Positions 25,381 to 32,598 of a stretch of 64,000 nt of DNA are shown in pieces. The notes beneath the pieces were generated by a model that had not been told where the DNA came from, did not search any database, and saw only the letters and a program-made list of their open reading frames with translations. Location of the stretch: NCBI GenBank assembly GCA_965215025.1, contig CBDCCV010000001.1:1178001-1242000 (forward strand), in the 5' to 3' direction. Source of the DNA: CBDCCV01 sp965215025. GTDB lineage: Bacteria; Bacteroidota; Rhodothermia; Rhodothermales; Salinibacteraceae. Position 1 is the first letter of the stretch, and each line of letters begins with the position of its first letter. The position numbers were made by a program, and so were the translations under genes.

Positions 25381-26256
25381 AAAAGGGGTTGGGAGCGCGC
25401 ACGCGCCCGGACCGGGGCGGGGCGAAGCGAGGTCCGCCCCGCCGCGTAAGCTGCGGCCGCAGGGGGGCTGGCCGGACGGCACACCTCGGCGGGGGCGCGG
25501 CCTCCACGGAGGAGGCGCGCCGCAGCCGAAGGCCACCGGGCCAAAGCGCCCCGGAGCCAAGCCATGCCGGCTATCAGGCCGCGCAACGCCGTAGCAAAAG
25601 GCGGGGGTACCAGGCGCATGAAAAGCGCTCGTTTAGATCGTGAATGGCGACGTACTGAAAAGGCGAGAGGCGCGGTGCACCGTTGCGGGCGCGGGCGGCT
25701 CAGCCGGGAGAACTCTTCCAAAAAAGGTGCGGGCAACAGACCGGCGCGCCAAGGCAAAAGGCGCGGGCGCACACGTGCGGTGCGGCGGTAGCGCCGCGTA
25801 CCGCCGTGCGGCGCGCGGACGAAAAAGGCTCAAAGCCGAGAGCACCGCCTGGTGCCTTCTGGCGGCGCACGGGCCGCCCGGTCGAAAAGCGCAACGGTCC
25901 CGGCAGCCGCTGCGGCAAACGGCGCCCGCAAAAAGCGATGCGGGCCGAGTTCGCCGCGTAAATTTCTGTCGTAAATAGCTTAGCGTTGCAAAATGATCCC
26001 ACATCGGCGCGCCGATCCTCAGGACTGCGCTTGCGCGGATAGCCTTCAGGCTGCGTTATTGTGTCGCGTGTTAAGGCCTCGCCGCGCGGAAGAGCTGGCG
26101 GGCACGTGGACATCGCAAAGCGCCGCGCCCGGCACTCGCACGCCGCTGCCGCGTATGCGCTTTGTACCGGCAGGCGCCCCCAAAGCTCTCCTTCACCCCA
26201 GGCTTGCCGCGCAGCGACGTCGTCAGATCCGGACACGAATCCAAGAGCAGACTACC
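25381..26256. other. 876-base GC-rich, structure-prone region without a gene, between rng and gltA
   Basis: The divergent genes rng and gltA are separated by 876 bases, far more than elsewhere in the window. Several frames stay open because of high GC, but none shows a recognisable protein. Local hairpins are visible, for example 'cggcggtagcgccgcgtacc' with 'gccg' near 25784-25808 and 'gcaccgcctggtgc' near 25841-25854. I looked for RNase P RNA and tmRNA core motifs on both strands and did not find them. It may hold long 5' leaders for rng and gltA, or an unrecognised structured RNA. Confidence 0.45.
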
Positions 26257-27456
26257 ATGGCAGAACAGGTTTCCAAAACGCAGGGCGACGGGTCGAGCAG
26301 CGAAGGTGCCGCCGCTCAGCCCACCGCCGACAAGCCCATCAAAGCGCGTGGCCTCGAAGGCGTCATCGCGCTCGAGTCGCAGCTCTCCTTTATCGACGGG
26401 CAGAAGGGCGAGCTGATCTACCGCGGGTACGACATCCACGACCTCGCCGAGCACGCCTCCTTCGAAGAGGTCGTCTACCTCCTCTGGAACGGCGAGCTGC
26501 CCACCCAGAGCCAGCTTGACGACCTCCAGGAGCAGCTCCTCGCCGAGCGCGCGCTGCCCGAAGAAGTGGTCGAGATGCTGCGCCTGACGCCCGACGACGC
26601 GCACCCGATGGCCGTCCTGCGCACCGCCGCCTCGGCCTTGGCCGAGTTCGACGACGAGGCCGACGAGCAGGAGCCGGAGGCCAACCGCCGCAAAGCCATC
26701 CGCCTCCTGGCGCAGATGCCCACGGCTATTGCCGCCTTTGACCGCCTGCGCAAGGGCCAGGAGCCGGTCGAGCCGCTCTCGGGCGGCTCCACGGCCGCCA
26801 ACTTCCTCTACATGCTCAATGGCGAGGAGCCGGGCGAGGCCGCCGAGAAAACCTTCGACGTCTGCCTCGTCCTCCACGCCGACCACGGCCTCAACGCCTC
26901 CACGTTCACGGCGCGCGTCATCGGCTCGACGCTCTCGGACATGTACTCGGCCGTAACGGGCGCCATCGGCGCGTTGAAAGGGCCGCTCCACGGCGGCGCC
27001 AACGTCGAGGTCATGAAGATGCTCCAGGACATCGACGAGAGCAGCAAGGACGCGAAGGCGTACGTCTCGGAGCGCCTGGAGAAGAAAGAGCGCGTCATGG
27101 GCTTCGGGCACCGCGTCTATAAGACGATGGACCCGCGCGCGGCCATCCTCCGCGAGATGGTCGGGGAGCTGTCCGAGGAAAAGGGCGAGCGCAAGTGGTA
27201 CGACTACTCCACCACCATCATGGAGACGGTCCAGGAGGAGAAGGGTCTCGACCCGAACGTGGACTTCTTCTCGGCCTCGGTGTACTACATGCTCGGCATC
27301 GACATCGACCTCTTCACGCCGATCTTCGCGCTGAGCCGCACGGCGGGCTGGACGGCGCACCTGTTGGAGCAGTGGGAGGACAACCGGCTCATCCGCCCGC
27401 GCGCGGAGTACGTCGGCCAGAAAGGCCGCACCGTCCAGCCCATCGGCGAGCGGTGA
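26257..27456 (+). CDS. gltA: Citrate synthase
   Basis: The enzyme condenses acetyl-CoA with oxaloacetate, the first TCA step. The 399-residue protein has the catalytic set His245 (PLHGGAN), His285 (MGFGHRVYK) and Asp336 (NVDFFS). An Asp/Glu-rich insertion 'EFDDEADEQEPEANRRK' lies at 130-146, and the first 30 residues are a polar extension. The end 'GRTVQPIGER' is typical. The ATG at 26257 follows a short purine-rich stretch. The last 63 bases (27394-27456) recur downstream at 28128-28190, marking the gltA tail as the edge of a duplicated toxin-immunity segment. Confidence 0.96.
   Translation: MAEQVSKTQGDGSSSEGAAAQPTADKPIKARGLEGVIALESQLSFIDGQKGELIYRGYDIHDLAEHASFEEVVYLLWNGELPTQSQLDDLQEQLLAERALPEEVVEMLRLTPDDAHPMAVLRTAASALAEFDDEADEQEPEANRRKAIRLLAQMPTAIAAFDRLRKGQEPVEPLSGGSTAANFLYMLNGEEPGEAAEKTFDVCLVLHADHGLNASTFTARVIGSTLSDMYSAVTGAIGALKGPLHGGANVEVMKMLQDIDESSKDAKAYVSERLEKKERVMGFGHRVYKTMDPRAAILREMVGELSEEKGERKWYDYSTTIMETVQEEKGLDPNVDFFSASVYYMLGIDIDLFTPIFALSRTAGWTAHLLEQWEDNRLIRPRAEYVGQKGRTVQPIGER
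27394..27456 (+). repeat. gltA 3'-end repeat, copy 1 (functional gene end)
   Basis: These 63 bases encode the last 20 residues of citrate synthase and the stop (..GQKGRTVQPIGER). They are the intact original of the repeat at 28128-28190 and of the shorter remnant at 28323-28349. Confidence 0.9.
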
Positions 27457-27484
27457 GTTGGTGCGGCGCGTTCCGGGATGAGTG

Positions 27485-27850
27485 ATGGCGGAGCCGTTTA
27501 TCGGCGCAGATGAGTTCGAGCGGCTGCCCGATGCGGGAACGCTTGATCCCGCGCGCATTCGGTTCAGCCAGCGCAGCGTTTCGCCGGCGTTCAAGGACGC
27601 GCGCTTCGGTGCGGTACACGACCTTGCGCGGAGGCTGAAGAACGGGGAAGTCGTACCTACCGCGATGGAGCCGATCCGCATTGTGCTGAAAAACGGAAAG
27701 GTTTTTTCGCTCGACAACCGCAGGCTGAAGGCCTTCCAGGACGCTGGCATAGACGTGCCCTACATGAAACTTGAAGCGATTCCTCAGAGTCAGCAGTTCA
27801 AGTTCACGACGAAAAACGAGGGCGTCTCCATTTCCTTACGAGGGCAGTAG
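27485..27850 (+). CDS. Polymorphic-toxin-like C-terminal domain as a stand-alone protein (ParB-like fold suspected)
   Basis: A 121-residue protein without signal peptide. The body 'IRFSQRSVSPAFKDARFG', 'PIRIVLKNGKVFSLDNRRLK', 'AFQDAGIDVPYMKLEAI' and the end 'KFTTKNEGVSISLRG' match, from memory, a toxin domain usually found at the C-terminus of RHS/CDI-type polymorphic toxins, with the 'DNRRL.AF..AG' signature of ParB-like proteins. The first residues 'MAEPFIGADEFERL' are repeated in the remnant at 28234. It is followed after 2 bases by the probable immunity gene. No delivery domain is present, so it is either an orphan toxin tip or a chromosomal toxin-antitoxin-like pair. The activity is not established. 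Confidence 0.65.
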   Translation: MAEPFIGADEFERLPDAGTLDPARIRFSQRSVSPAFKDARFGAVHDLARRLKNGEVVPTAMEPIRIVLKNGKVFSLDNRRLKAFQDAGIDVPYMKLEAIPQSQQFKFTTKNEGVSISLRGQ

Positions 27851-27852
27851 CC

Positions 27853-28110
27853 ATGCAGATCGAGCAGGAGACCATCGCAAACGTGGCAAAGCAGATCGAG
27901 ACGGAAGACGAATTCGTGCGCTTCCTCCACCTGCTTGCTGACGACCAACGGCACCACGTAGATGACTGGGAGAACGACACGCTGGATCGGTTCTTAGAGG
28001 CGATGAGCGGGTACGCGCAGGACACGTTGAAAGAGCGAGCGTCGGATACGCAGCAGCCGTCGTGGGCCTTCTTCGCTCACCTGCTCCTGGCTGCCCGCGT
28101 ATACGAGTGA
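27853..28110 (+). CDS. DUF7660-family protein, probable immunity protein
   Basis: An 85-residue acidic helical protein. The pattern 'FVRFLHLLADD...WENDTLDRFLEAM' and the end 'WAFFAHLLLAARVYE' match the DUF7660 family (from memory), small proteins commonly encoded next to polymorphic toxin domains. The ATG at 27853 is 2 bases after the toxin stop, so translation is coupled. The last 10 codons (LLLAARVYE-stop) reappear in the remnant at 28234-28302. It probably binds and neutralises the 27485-27850 product; genetic neighbourhood is the only evidence for that. Confidence 0.7.
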   Translation: MQIEQETIANVAKQIETEDEFVRFLHLLADDQRHHVDDWENDTLDRFLEAMSGYAQDTLKERASDTQQPSWAFFAHLLLAARVYE

Positions 28111-28127
28111 CGAAGCCTCCGCGCTGA

Positions 28128-28190
28128 CGCCCGCGCGCGGAGTACGTCGGCCAGAAGGGCCGCACCGTCCAGCCTGTCGAGAAGCGGTAA
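28128..28190 (+). repeat. gltA 3'-end repeat, copy 2
   Basis: A 63-base second copy of the gltA tail with no gene body in front of it. It is nearly identical to 27394-27456 for its first 45 bases and more diverged at the end, where it would encode 'VQPVEKR-stop' instead of 'VQPIGER-stop'. It begins 17 bases after the immunity stop and is followed by the fusion remnant. Confidence 0.9.
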
Positions 28191-28233
28191 AGCATCGGAA
28201 AAGGCAAGTGTTCTGGGGCAGGCCTGGTGACCA

Positions 28234-28302
28234 ATGGCGGAACCGTTTATCGGAGCGCGCGAGTTGGCCGTGCTGCTGCTGGCCGCCCGCGTGTACGAAT
28301 GA
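28234..28302 (+). pseudogene. Toxin-start/immunity-end fusion scar
   Basis: Twenty-two codons plus stop read 'MAEPFIGAREL' joined in frame to 'AVLLLAARVYE'. The first part duplicates the start of the toxin gene (27485) and the last part duplicates the end of the immunity gene (28081-28110). This is what remains of a second toxin-immunity module after loss of its interior. The junction falls near codon 11 or 12. Whether the peptide is translated is unknown. Confidence 0.85.
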
Positions 28303-28322
28303 TCAGAGATGATCAGGGTGCC

Positions 28323-28349
28323 GTCACTCAGCTGATTGGTGAGCGGTGA
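28323..28349 (+). repeat. gltA 3'-end remnant, copy 3
   Basis: Twenty-seven bases reading 'VTQLIGER-stop', ending 'ggtgagcggtga', correspond to the last nine codons of gltA (TVQPIGER-stop) with several substitutions. It follows the fusion scar by 20 bases, suggesting the cassette was once present at least a third time, or that the tail is a recurrent junction. Confidence 0.6.
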
Positions 28350-28642
28350 GATCGGCGGTGGGGATTGCGTTAACGGGCGGCTTGTCCTCCGCGTAACGCG
28401 CGCCGCGTTTTGCTGCGCTACGGACCATCCGCAAGGGCGTACAGCCTGAGACGTAGGCGGCCAAAAAAGCTTTCAATTATTTATGAAACTTTGCAAGGCG
28501 CGGGTCATTTTCTATCTCGGCGATGCGCTACGCCGGGCGTGCCTTATGTGACGCGAATGGCCGATGGCTATGGAAAAGCGTCCCCCGCGTGCGTATATTG
28601 GCGCAGGCCCGCCTCAAGCACCGAAACCTCACCCGCAGTCTC
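28350..28642 (+). promoter_or_regulatory. sdh operon upstream region
   Basis: 293 bases without a gene, between the cassette remnants and sdhC. An AT-rich island at about 28462-28495, unusual for this GC-rich window, contains 'aaactttg' (28486-28493), one mismatch from the Bacteroidota -7 box, but no TTG at the matching -33 distance. It is the most likely position for the sdh promoter. No operator or RNA motif is recognised. Confidence 0.35.
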
Positions 28643-29095
28643 ATGGCAGTCCAAACGGCAGAGCGCACCGAGGCCGAAAACGGCCGCGCCGGCGCCCCGG
28701 CAGTAGAGCGCGTCAACGAGAACCCGAGCCGCTTCCAGCGCTACCGCATCCGCACAGGCATGTTCGCGTGGATGGCGCACCGCCTCAGCGGCGTGGCGCT
28801 TGTGGTCTACCTCGTGCTCCACATCTGGGGCTTGCGCGCGCTGACGGACCGCGCCGCGTACAACGACCTCATCGCCAAGTACCATGCGCCCATCTTTAAG
28901 GTGGGCGAGTTCCTGCTCCTGGCTGCCGTGGCGTACCACGCCATGAACGGCCTCCGCATCGTCCTGATGGACTTCCTGGGCTGGCACCCGAACCAGAAGA
29001 AGCTCTTCTGGACGCTCAGCGCCGTCACGCTCGTCATCCTCATCGTGGGCGGCTACCCGTCCATCTACGCCATCGTCGTGTGGCTCTCTGAGTAG
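28643..29095 (+). CDS. sdhC: Succinate dehydrogenase cytochrome b subunit
   Basis: Membrane subunit that anchors the succinate dehydrogenase head and carries electrons via heme b to the quinone. Of 150 residues, about 30 are a polar N-terminal extension. Three hydrophobic helices follow: 'FAWMAHRLSGVALVVYLVLH' with the SdhC signature H-R-x-S-G, 'GEFLLLAAVAYHAMNGLRIV' with a heme-ligand candidate His, and 'SAVTLVILIVGGYPSIYAIV'. ATG 28643 is preferred; the frame is open upstream but lacks similarity. First gene of sdhC-sdhD-sdhA-x-sdhB. Confidence 0.9.
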   Translation: MAVQTAERTEAENGRAGAPAVERVNENPSRFQRYRIRTGMFAWMAHRLSGVALVVYLVLHIWGLRALTDRAAYNDLIAKYHAPIFKVGEFLLLAAVAYHAMNGLRIVLMDFLGWHPNQKKLFWTLSAVTLVILIVGGYPSIYAIVVWLSE

Positions 29096-29096
29096 T

Positions 29097-29120
29097 AAGG
29101 ACACAATATATCGTGTCCTT
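29097..29120. repeat. Palindrome 1 of the sdh operon (family E)
   Basis: A 24-base palindrome, 'aaggacacaata / tatcgtgtcctt', with one mismatched pair, starting one base after the sdhC stop. It could form a hairpin in the sdh mRNA. The same core occurs as a perfect 30-base palindrome after sdhD. Confidence 0.85.
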
Positions 29121-29149
29121 TTACGTGAACGATAACCCCCCGCCCCGAG

Positions 29150-29695
29150 ATGGCTAAGAAATACGGCAAGACCCGCAAGTCCAACGCCGTGAACTGGTTC
29201 CTGCACCGGATCACAGGCACGTTCCTCATTTTCATGCTGATCACGCACTTCTGGGTGCAGCACTACGACTACGAGACGGCCTCCGTGACGCATCAGGTCG
29301 TCACGCCGGGCACTTCTGCAGAGGCGTCCGCAGCGGCCGAGTCGGCTGAGCAGACGGCCAAGGGCGGCTACCCGGAGTACCCGGAAGCGGCCAAGCGGGC
29401 TGTCCGCGCGAAGTTCGGCCCCGACGCGCAGGTGACCTCGTACGACATCCTCATGCTGCGCCTGGCTGACCCGGTGTACGGCGTCTTGTGGAAGGGCTTC
29501 AACATCCTCTTCATGTTCGCCGCGCTGCACCACGGGTTCTACGGCCTCAACAACGTCATGACCGATTACATCCGCAACCCGATGGGGCGGCTCGTGGCGC
29601 GCACGCTCTCGTGGACTTTAGCCGGCATCCTCTTCGTCATCGGCTTCTACGCGGTGGTCGTGGCGGGATGGGGCTACGCGCCCGTGGGGGTGTGA
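29150..29695 (+). CDS. sdhD: Succinate dehydrogenase hydrophobic membrane anchor subunit
   Basis: Second membrane subunit of complex II, 181 residues. Three helices: 'NWFLHRITGTFLIFMLITHFW' (with H-R-x-T-G similar to the SdhC signature), 'GVLWKGFNILFMFAALHHGFYGL' (heme ligand candidates), and 'LAGILFVIGFYAVVVAGWGY'. A polar Ala/Glu-rich loop between helices 1 and 2 ('TSAEASAAAESAEQTAKG') is larger than in the E. coli protein. Flanked on both sides by the GTAGGG/GGACAC palindromes. Confidence 0.87.
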   Translation: MAKKYGKTRKSNAVNWFLHRITGTFLIFMLITHFWVQHYDYETASVTHQVVTPGTSAEASAAAESAEQTAKGGYPEYPEAAKRAVRAKFGPDAQVTSYDILMLRLADPVYGVLWKGFNILFMFAALHHGFYGLNNVMTDYIRNPMGRLVARTLSWTLAGILFVIGFYAVVVAGWGYAPVGV

Positions 29696-29710
29696 AAGCG
29701 CAATCGTTTC

Positions 29711-29740
29711 CGTAGGGACACGATATATCGTGTCCCTACG
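29711..29740. repeat. Palindrome 2 of the sdh operon (family E, perfect)
   Basis: A perfect 30-base palindrome whose left half is 'cgtagggacacgata', 15 bases after the sdhD stop and 23 bases before sdhA. It shares its 'ggacac..gtgtcc' core with 29097-29120 and its 'GTAGGG...CCCTAC' ends with 43133-43160. Confidence 0.92.
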
Positions 29741-29763
29741 TTTGAATTAACCGATACCTTGCT

Positions 29764-31509
29764 ATGACTTTTGAACACGACGTCGTGATCGTCGGGGCCG
29801 GCGGGGCCGGGCTGATGGCCGCGCTCTACGCCAAAGAGGGCGGGGCGGACGTGGCCGTCGTCTCGAAGCTGCACCCGCTGCGCTCGCACACGGGCGCGGC
29901 GCAGGGCGGCATCTCCGCCGCGTTGGGGAACGAGGAGGAGGACCACTGGCTCTGGCACGCCTTTGACACCGTCAAAGGCTCGGACTACTTGGGCGATCAG
30001 GACGCCATCGAGACCTTGTGCAAAGACGCCATCCGCACGATCATCGAGCTGGAGCACTACGGCGTGCCGTTCTCGCGCAACGCGCAGGGGAAAATCAGCC
30101 AGCGGCGCTTTGGCGGGCACACGCGCAACTTCGGCGAATCGGCCGTGCGGAGGGCCTGCCACGCGGCCGACCGCACGGGCCACACCATCCTGCACACGCT
30201 CTACGACCAATGCACGCGGAAGAACGTGCGCTTCTACGACGAATTCCAGGTGCTCGACCTCATCATGGACGAGGATGGCGAGGAGGCCGCCGGCGTCGTC
30301 GCCTACGAGATCCTCACGGGCGAGGTGCATACCTTCCACGCCAAGGTCGTCTGCTTCGCCACGGGCGGCTACGGACGCGCCTTTAAGACGACCTCGAACG
30401 CGCACGCCGGCACAGGCGACGGCATGGCCATCATGCTGCGCCGAGGCCTCGCGCTCGAAGACATGGAGTTCGTGCAGTTCCACCCGACGGGCCTCTACCG
30501 CCTCGGCATCCTGATTACCGAGGGCGCGCGCGGTGAGGGCGGCATCCTGCGCAACAAGGACGGCGAGCGCTTCATGGAGCGCTACGCGCCCACGGTTAAA
30601 GACCTCGCCCCGCGCGACTTGGTCTCGCAGTGCATCTACAAAGAGATCCGCGAGGGGCGCGGCATTGACGGCAAGGACTACGTGCACCTCGACCTCACGC
30701 ACGTCGGCCACGAGGTGCTCGACCGCAAGCTGCCCGAGATTTCGGAGTTCTCGCGCACGTACATGGGCATCAACCCGAAGGAGCAGCCCATCCCCGTCGT
30801 CCCCACGTGCCACTACGCCATGGGCGGCATCCCCACCGACGACAACGGCCGCGTAGAAAGGGCCGAGCGCGGATCAGCCGTGCCGGGCCTTTACGCTGCC
30901 GGCGAGTGCGCCTGCGTCTCGATCCACGGAGCCAACCGCCTCGGCACGAACGCCCTCCTGGAACTCGTCGTCTTCGGCCGTCGCGCCGGCATGGCCATGG
31001 CCGAGGAGGTCAACGGCGGCCGTAAGCGCGCCGCGCTCCCCGATGACCCCGAGAAGGCCACGCGCGACTTCCTCGACCGCCTCCTCGCCACGACCGAGGA
31101 CGAGGGCGAGCCGACCGTCAAGGTGCGCTCGGACCTCCAGCAGACGATGATGGACAACGTCTCGGTCTTCCGTAACGAGGAGACGCTCGGCGACGCGCTC
31201 GGCGACCTCAAAGAGCTGCGCGAGCGGGCCAAGCACGTCGTCGTGCGCGACAAGGGCAAGCGCTTCAACACCGACCTCATGGACGCCGTCGAGATCGGGT
31301 TCATGGTGGATTACGCGCAGGCCATCGCCGCGTGCGCCAAGTACCGCACCGAGAGCCGCGGCGCCCACTCGCGCGAGGACTACCAGGAGCGCAACGACGA
31401 CGACTGGCTCCGCCACACGCTCTACTACGCCGACGGCGAGGGGAACTACGAGTTCGCCGACAAGAAGGTGGTCATCAACCGCTTCGAGCCGAAGGAGCGC
31501 AAGTACTGA
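29764..31509 (+). CDS. sdhA: Succinate dehydrogenase flavoprotein subunit
   Basis: Catalytic subunit oxidising succinate to fumarate with covalent FAD. The 581-residue protein has the FAD dinucleotide motif 'VIVGAGGAGLMAAL' (residues 8-21), the FAD-attachment His in 'SHTGAAQGGISAALG', substrate/active-site regions 'FHPTGLY', 'GARGEGGILRN', 'HYAMGGIPTD' and 'ANRLGTNALLELVVFG', with the active-site Arg in the capping domain 'YAPTVKDLAPRDLVSQ'. Length and motifs are full. ATG 29764 places the FAD motif normally. It belongs to the sdhCDAB group although a small extra gene separates it from sdhB. Confidence 0.97.
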   Translation: MTFEHDVVIVGAGGAGLMAALYAKEGGADVAVVSKLHPLRSHTGAAQGGISAALGNEEEDHWLWHAFDTVKGSDYLGDQDAIETLCKDAIRTIIELEHYGVPFSRNAQGKISQRRFGGHTRNFGESAVRRACHAADRTGHTILHTLYDQCTRKNVRFYDEFQVLDLIMDEDGEEAAGVVAYEILTGEVHTFHAKVVCFATGGYGRAFKTTSNAHAGTGDGMAIMLRRGLALEDMEFVQFHPTGLYRLGILITEGARGEGGILRNKDGERFMERYAPTVKDLAPRDLVSQCIYKEIREGRGIDGKDYVHLDLTHVGHEVLDRKLPEISEFSRTYMGINPKEQPIPVVPTCHYAMGGIPTDDNGRVERAERGSAVPGLYAAGECACVSIHGANRLGTNALLELVVFGRRAGMAMAEEVNGGRKRAALPDDPEKATRDFLDRLLATTEDEGEPTVKVRSDLQQTMMDNVSVFRNEETLGDALGDLKELRERAKHVVVRDKGKRFNTDLMDAVEIGFMVDYAQAIAACAKYRTESRGAHSREDYQERNDDDWLRHTLYYADGEGNYEFADKKVVINRFEPKERKY

Positions 31510-31557
31510 TCGCGTGGATTGTTGATCGTAGGTGGTGGATCGTTTCTCCGAAAGGCG

Positions 31558-31794
31558 ATGCTGATAGACACCGAACGGGCCAAGCAGACGCTCACGAGCG
31601 CGGGCATCCCCGAAGAGCACGCCAGCGCGTACCTCGACGTGGTGCGCATGATTGACGAGGAGGCCCGCGCGAAGCTCGTGACAAAGGACGATCTTAAGCT
31701 GACAGAAGAGCGTCTGCGCCGGCAGATGATCCGCACGGTATGGGGCGGCGTCGCTGCGCTGGCCGCGTTGATGACGCTTTTCAATTTTCTCTAA
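31558..31794 (+). CDS. Small coiled-coil membrane protein inserted between sdhA and sdhB
   Basis: A 78-residue protein: an N-terminal helix 'DTERAKQTLTSAGIPEEHA', a charged segment 'LVTKDDLKLTEERLRRQMIR', and a C-terminal membrane helix 'VWGGVAALAALMTLFNFL'. This layout resembles DUF1640-like/CCDC90-type small coiled-coil tail-anchored proteins, which are often solitary and mobile in bacteria. It is in the same orientation as the sdh genes and starts 48 bases after sdhA, within a spacer carrying family B repeat words. It is not part of normal sdh operons. Role unknown. Confidence 0.6.
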   Translation: MLIDTERAKQTLTSAGIPEEHASAYLDVVRMIDEEARAKLVTKDDLKLTEERLRRQMIRTVWGGVAALAALMTLFNFL

Positions 31795-31809
31795 GGCACA
31801 TTCCGAAGT

Positions 31810-32517
31810 ATGGACCTGAAAGTAAAAATCAAGCGCTACAACCCAGAGACGGACGAGGCGCCGCATTGGGAAACCTACGACGTGCCCGCCGAGCCGCTCG
31901 ACTCCGCGCTCGCGCTCTTGCTCTACGTCAAGTGGCGGATTGACGGCACGCTCACCTTCCGCAAAAGCTGCGCGCACGGCATCTGCGGCTCCGACGCCAT
32001 GCAGATCAACGGCGAAAACAAGCTCGCCTGCTCTGTCCTCGTGCAGGACCTCGCCAAAGGCGACGGCGACACGGTGAAGTTCGCGCCCATGCCGGCCGCG
32101 CCCGTGATCAAAGACCTCGTCATTGATCAGAGCCGCTTTTTCGAGAAGTACCGCGCCGTCAAGCCCTGGCTCATGACCGAAGGGCCGCCGCCCGAGCGCG
32201 AGCGCATCCAGAGCGACGAGGACTTCCAGATAATCGAGGACGCGACGAAGTGCATCATGTGCGGCGCCTGCACGCACGCCTGCCCCTCGACGTGGAGCGA
32301 CCCGGACTACATCGGCCCAGCGGCCATGCTCAAGGCCTACCGCTACACCTTCGACACGCGCGACGACGGGGCCGAGGAGCGCCTCCCCGTGGTGGACTCG
32401 ACGGACGGCCTCTGGAAGTGCTACACGATCTTCAACTGCAACCAGGCCTGCCCGAAGGAGATCGACATCGCCCGCTGGCTCTCGGCCCTCAAGCGCAAGG
32501 CCGTCGTCAGCGGCTGA
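31810..32517 (+). CDS. sdhB: Succinate dehydrogenase iron-sulfur subunit
   Basis: The 235-residue electron-transfer subunit of complex II. [2Fe-2S] ligands are Cys54, Cys59, Asp62 and Cys74 (SCAHGICGSDAM...LACS), with Asp as the third ligand as in E. coli. The ferredoxin domain has Cys148, Cys151, Cys154 and Cys158 (CIMCGACTHACP) and Cys204, Cys210 and Cys214 (CYTIFNCNQACPKEI) for the [4Fe-4S] and [3Fe-4S] centres. It starts 15 bases after the small inserted gene. The strong hairpin at 32534-32579 closes the operon. Confidence 0.97.
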   Translation: MDLKVKIKRYNPETDEAPHWETYDVPAEPLDSALALLLYVKWRIDGTLTFRKSCAHGICGSDAMQINGENKLACSVLVQDLAKGDGDTVKFAPMPAAPVIKDLVIDQSRFFEKYRAVKPWLMTEGPPPERERIQSDEDFQIIEDATKCIMCGACTHACPSTWSDPDYIGPAAMLKAYRYTFDTRDDGAEERLPVVDSTDGLWKCYTIFNCNQACPKEIDIARWLSALKRKAVVSG

Positions 32518-32533
32518 GTATGTCTCTCCCTTT

Positions 32534-32579
32534 CAAAGCAAGCGCCCCCGCCGGTCATCCAGCGGGGGCGCTTGCTTTG
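32534..32579. terminator. Strong hairpin between convergent transcription units
   Basis: Perfect 18-base-pair stem ('caaagcaagcgcccccgc' / 'gcgggggcgcttgctttg') with a 10-base loop, 16 bases after the sdhB stop and 19 bases before the stop of the convergent sugar transferase gene. There is no T-run on either strand, so it may act as a bidirectional factor-assisted terminator or an mRNA 3'-end stabiliser. Confidence 0.8.
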
Positions 32580-32598
32580 CCGGTTACGTCCATCCGCT

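Noticed and set aside
25381..26256. RNase P RNA or tmRNA in the long gap
   Set aside because: Searched both strands for the 'gaggaaagtcc' and 'acagaa' cores and for tmRNA T-loop ends; none was present.
26071..27750. A 559-codon minus-strand frame over gltA
   Set aside because: Shadow of citrate synthase, whose catalytic residues are all present on the plus strand.
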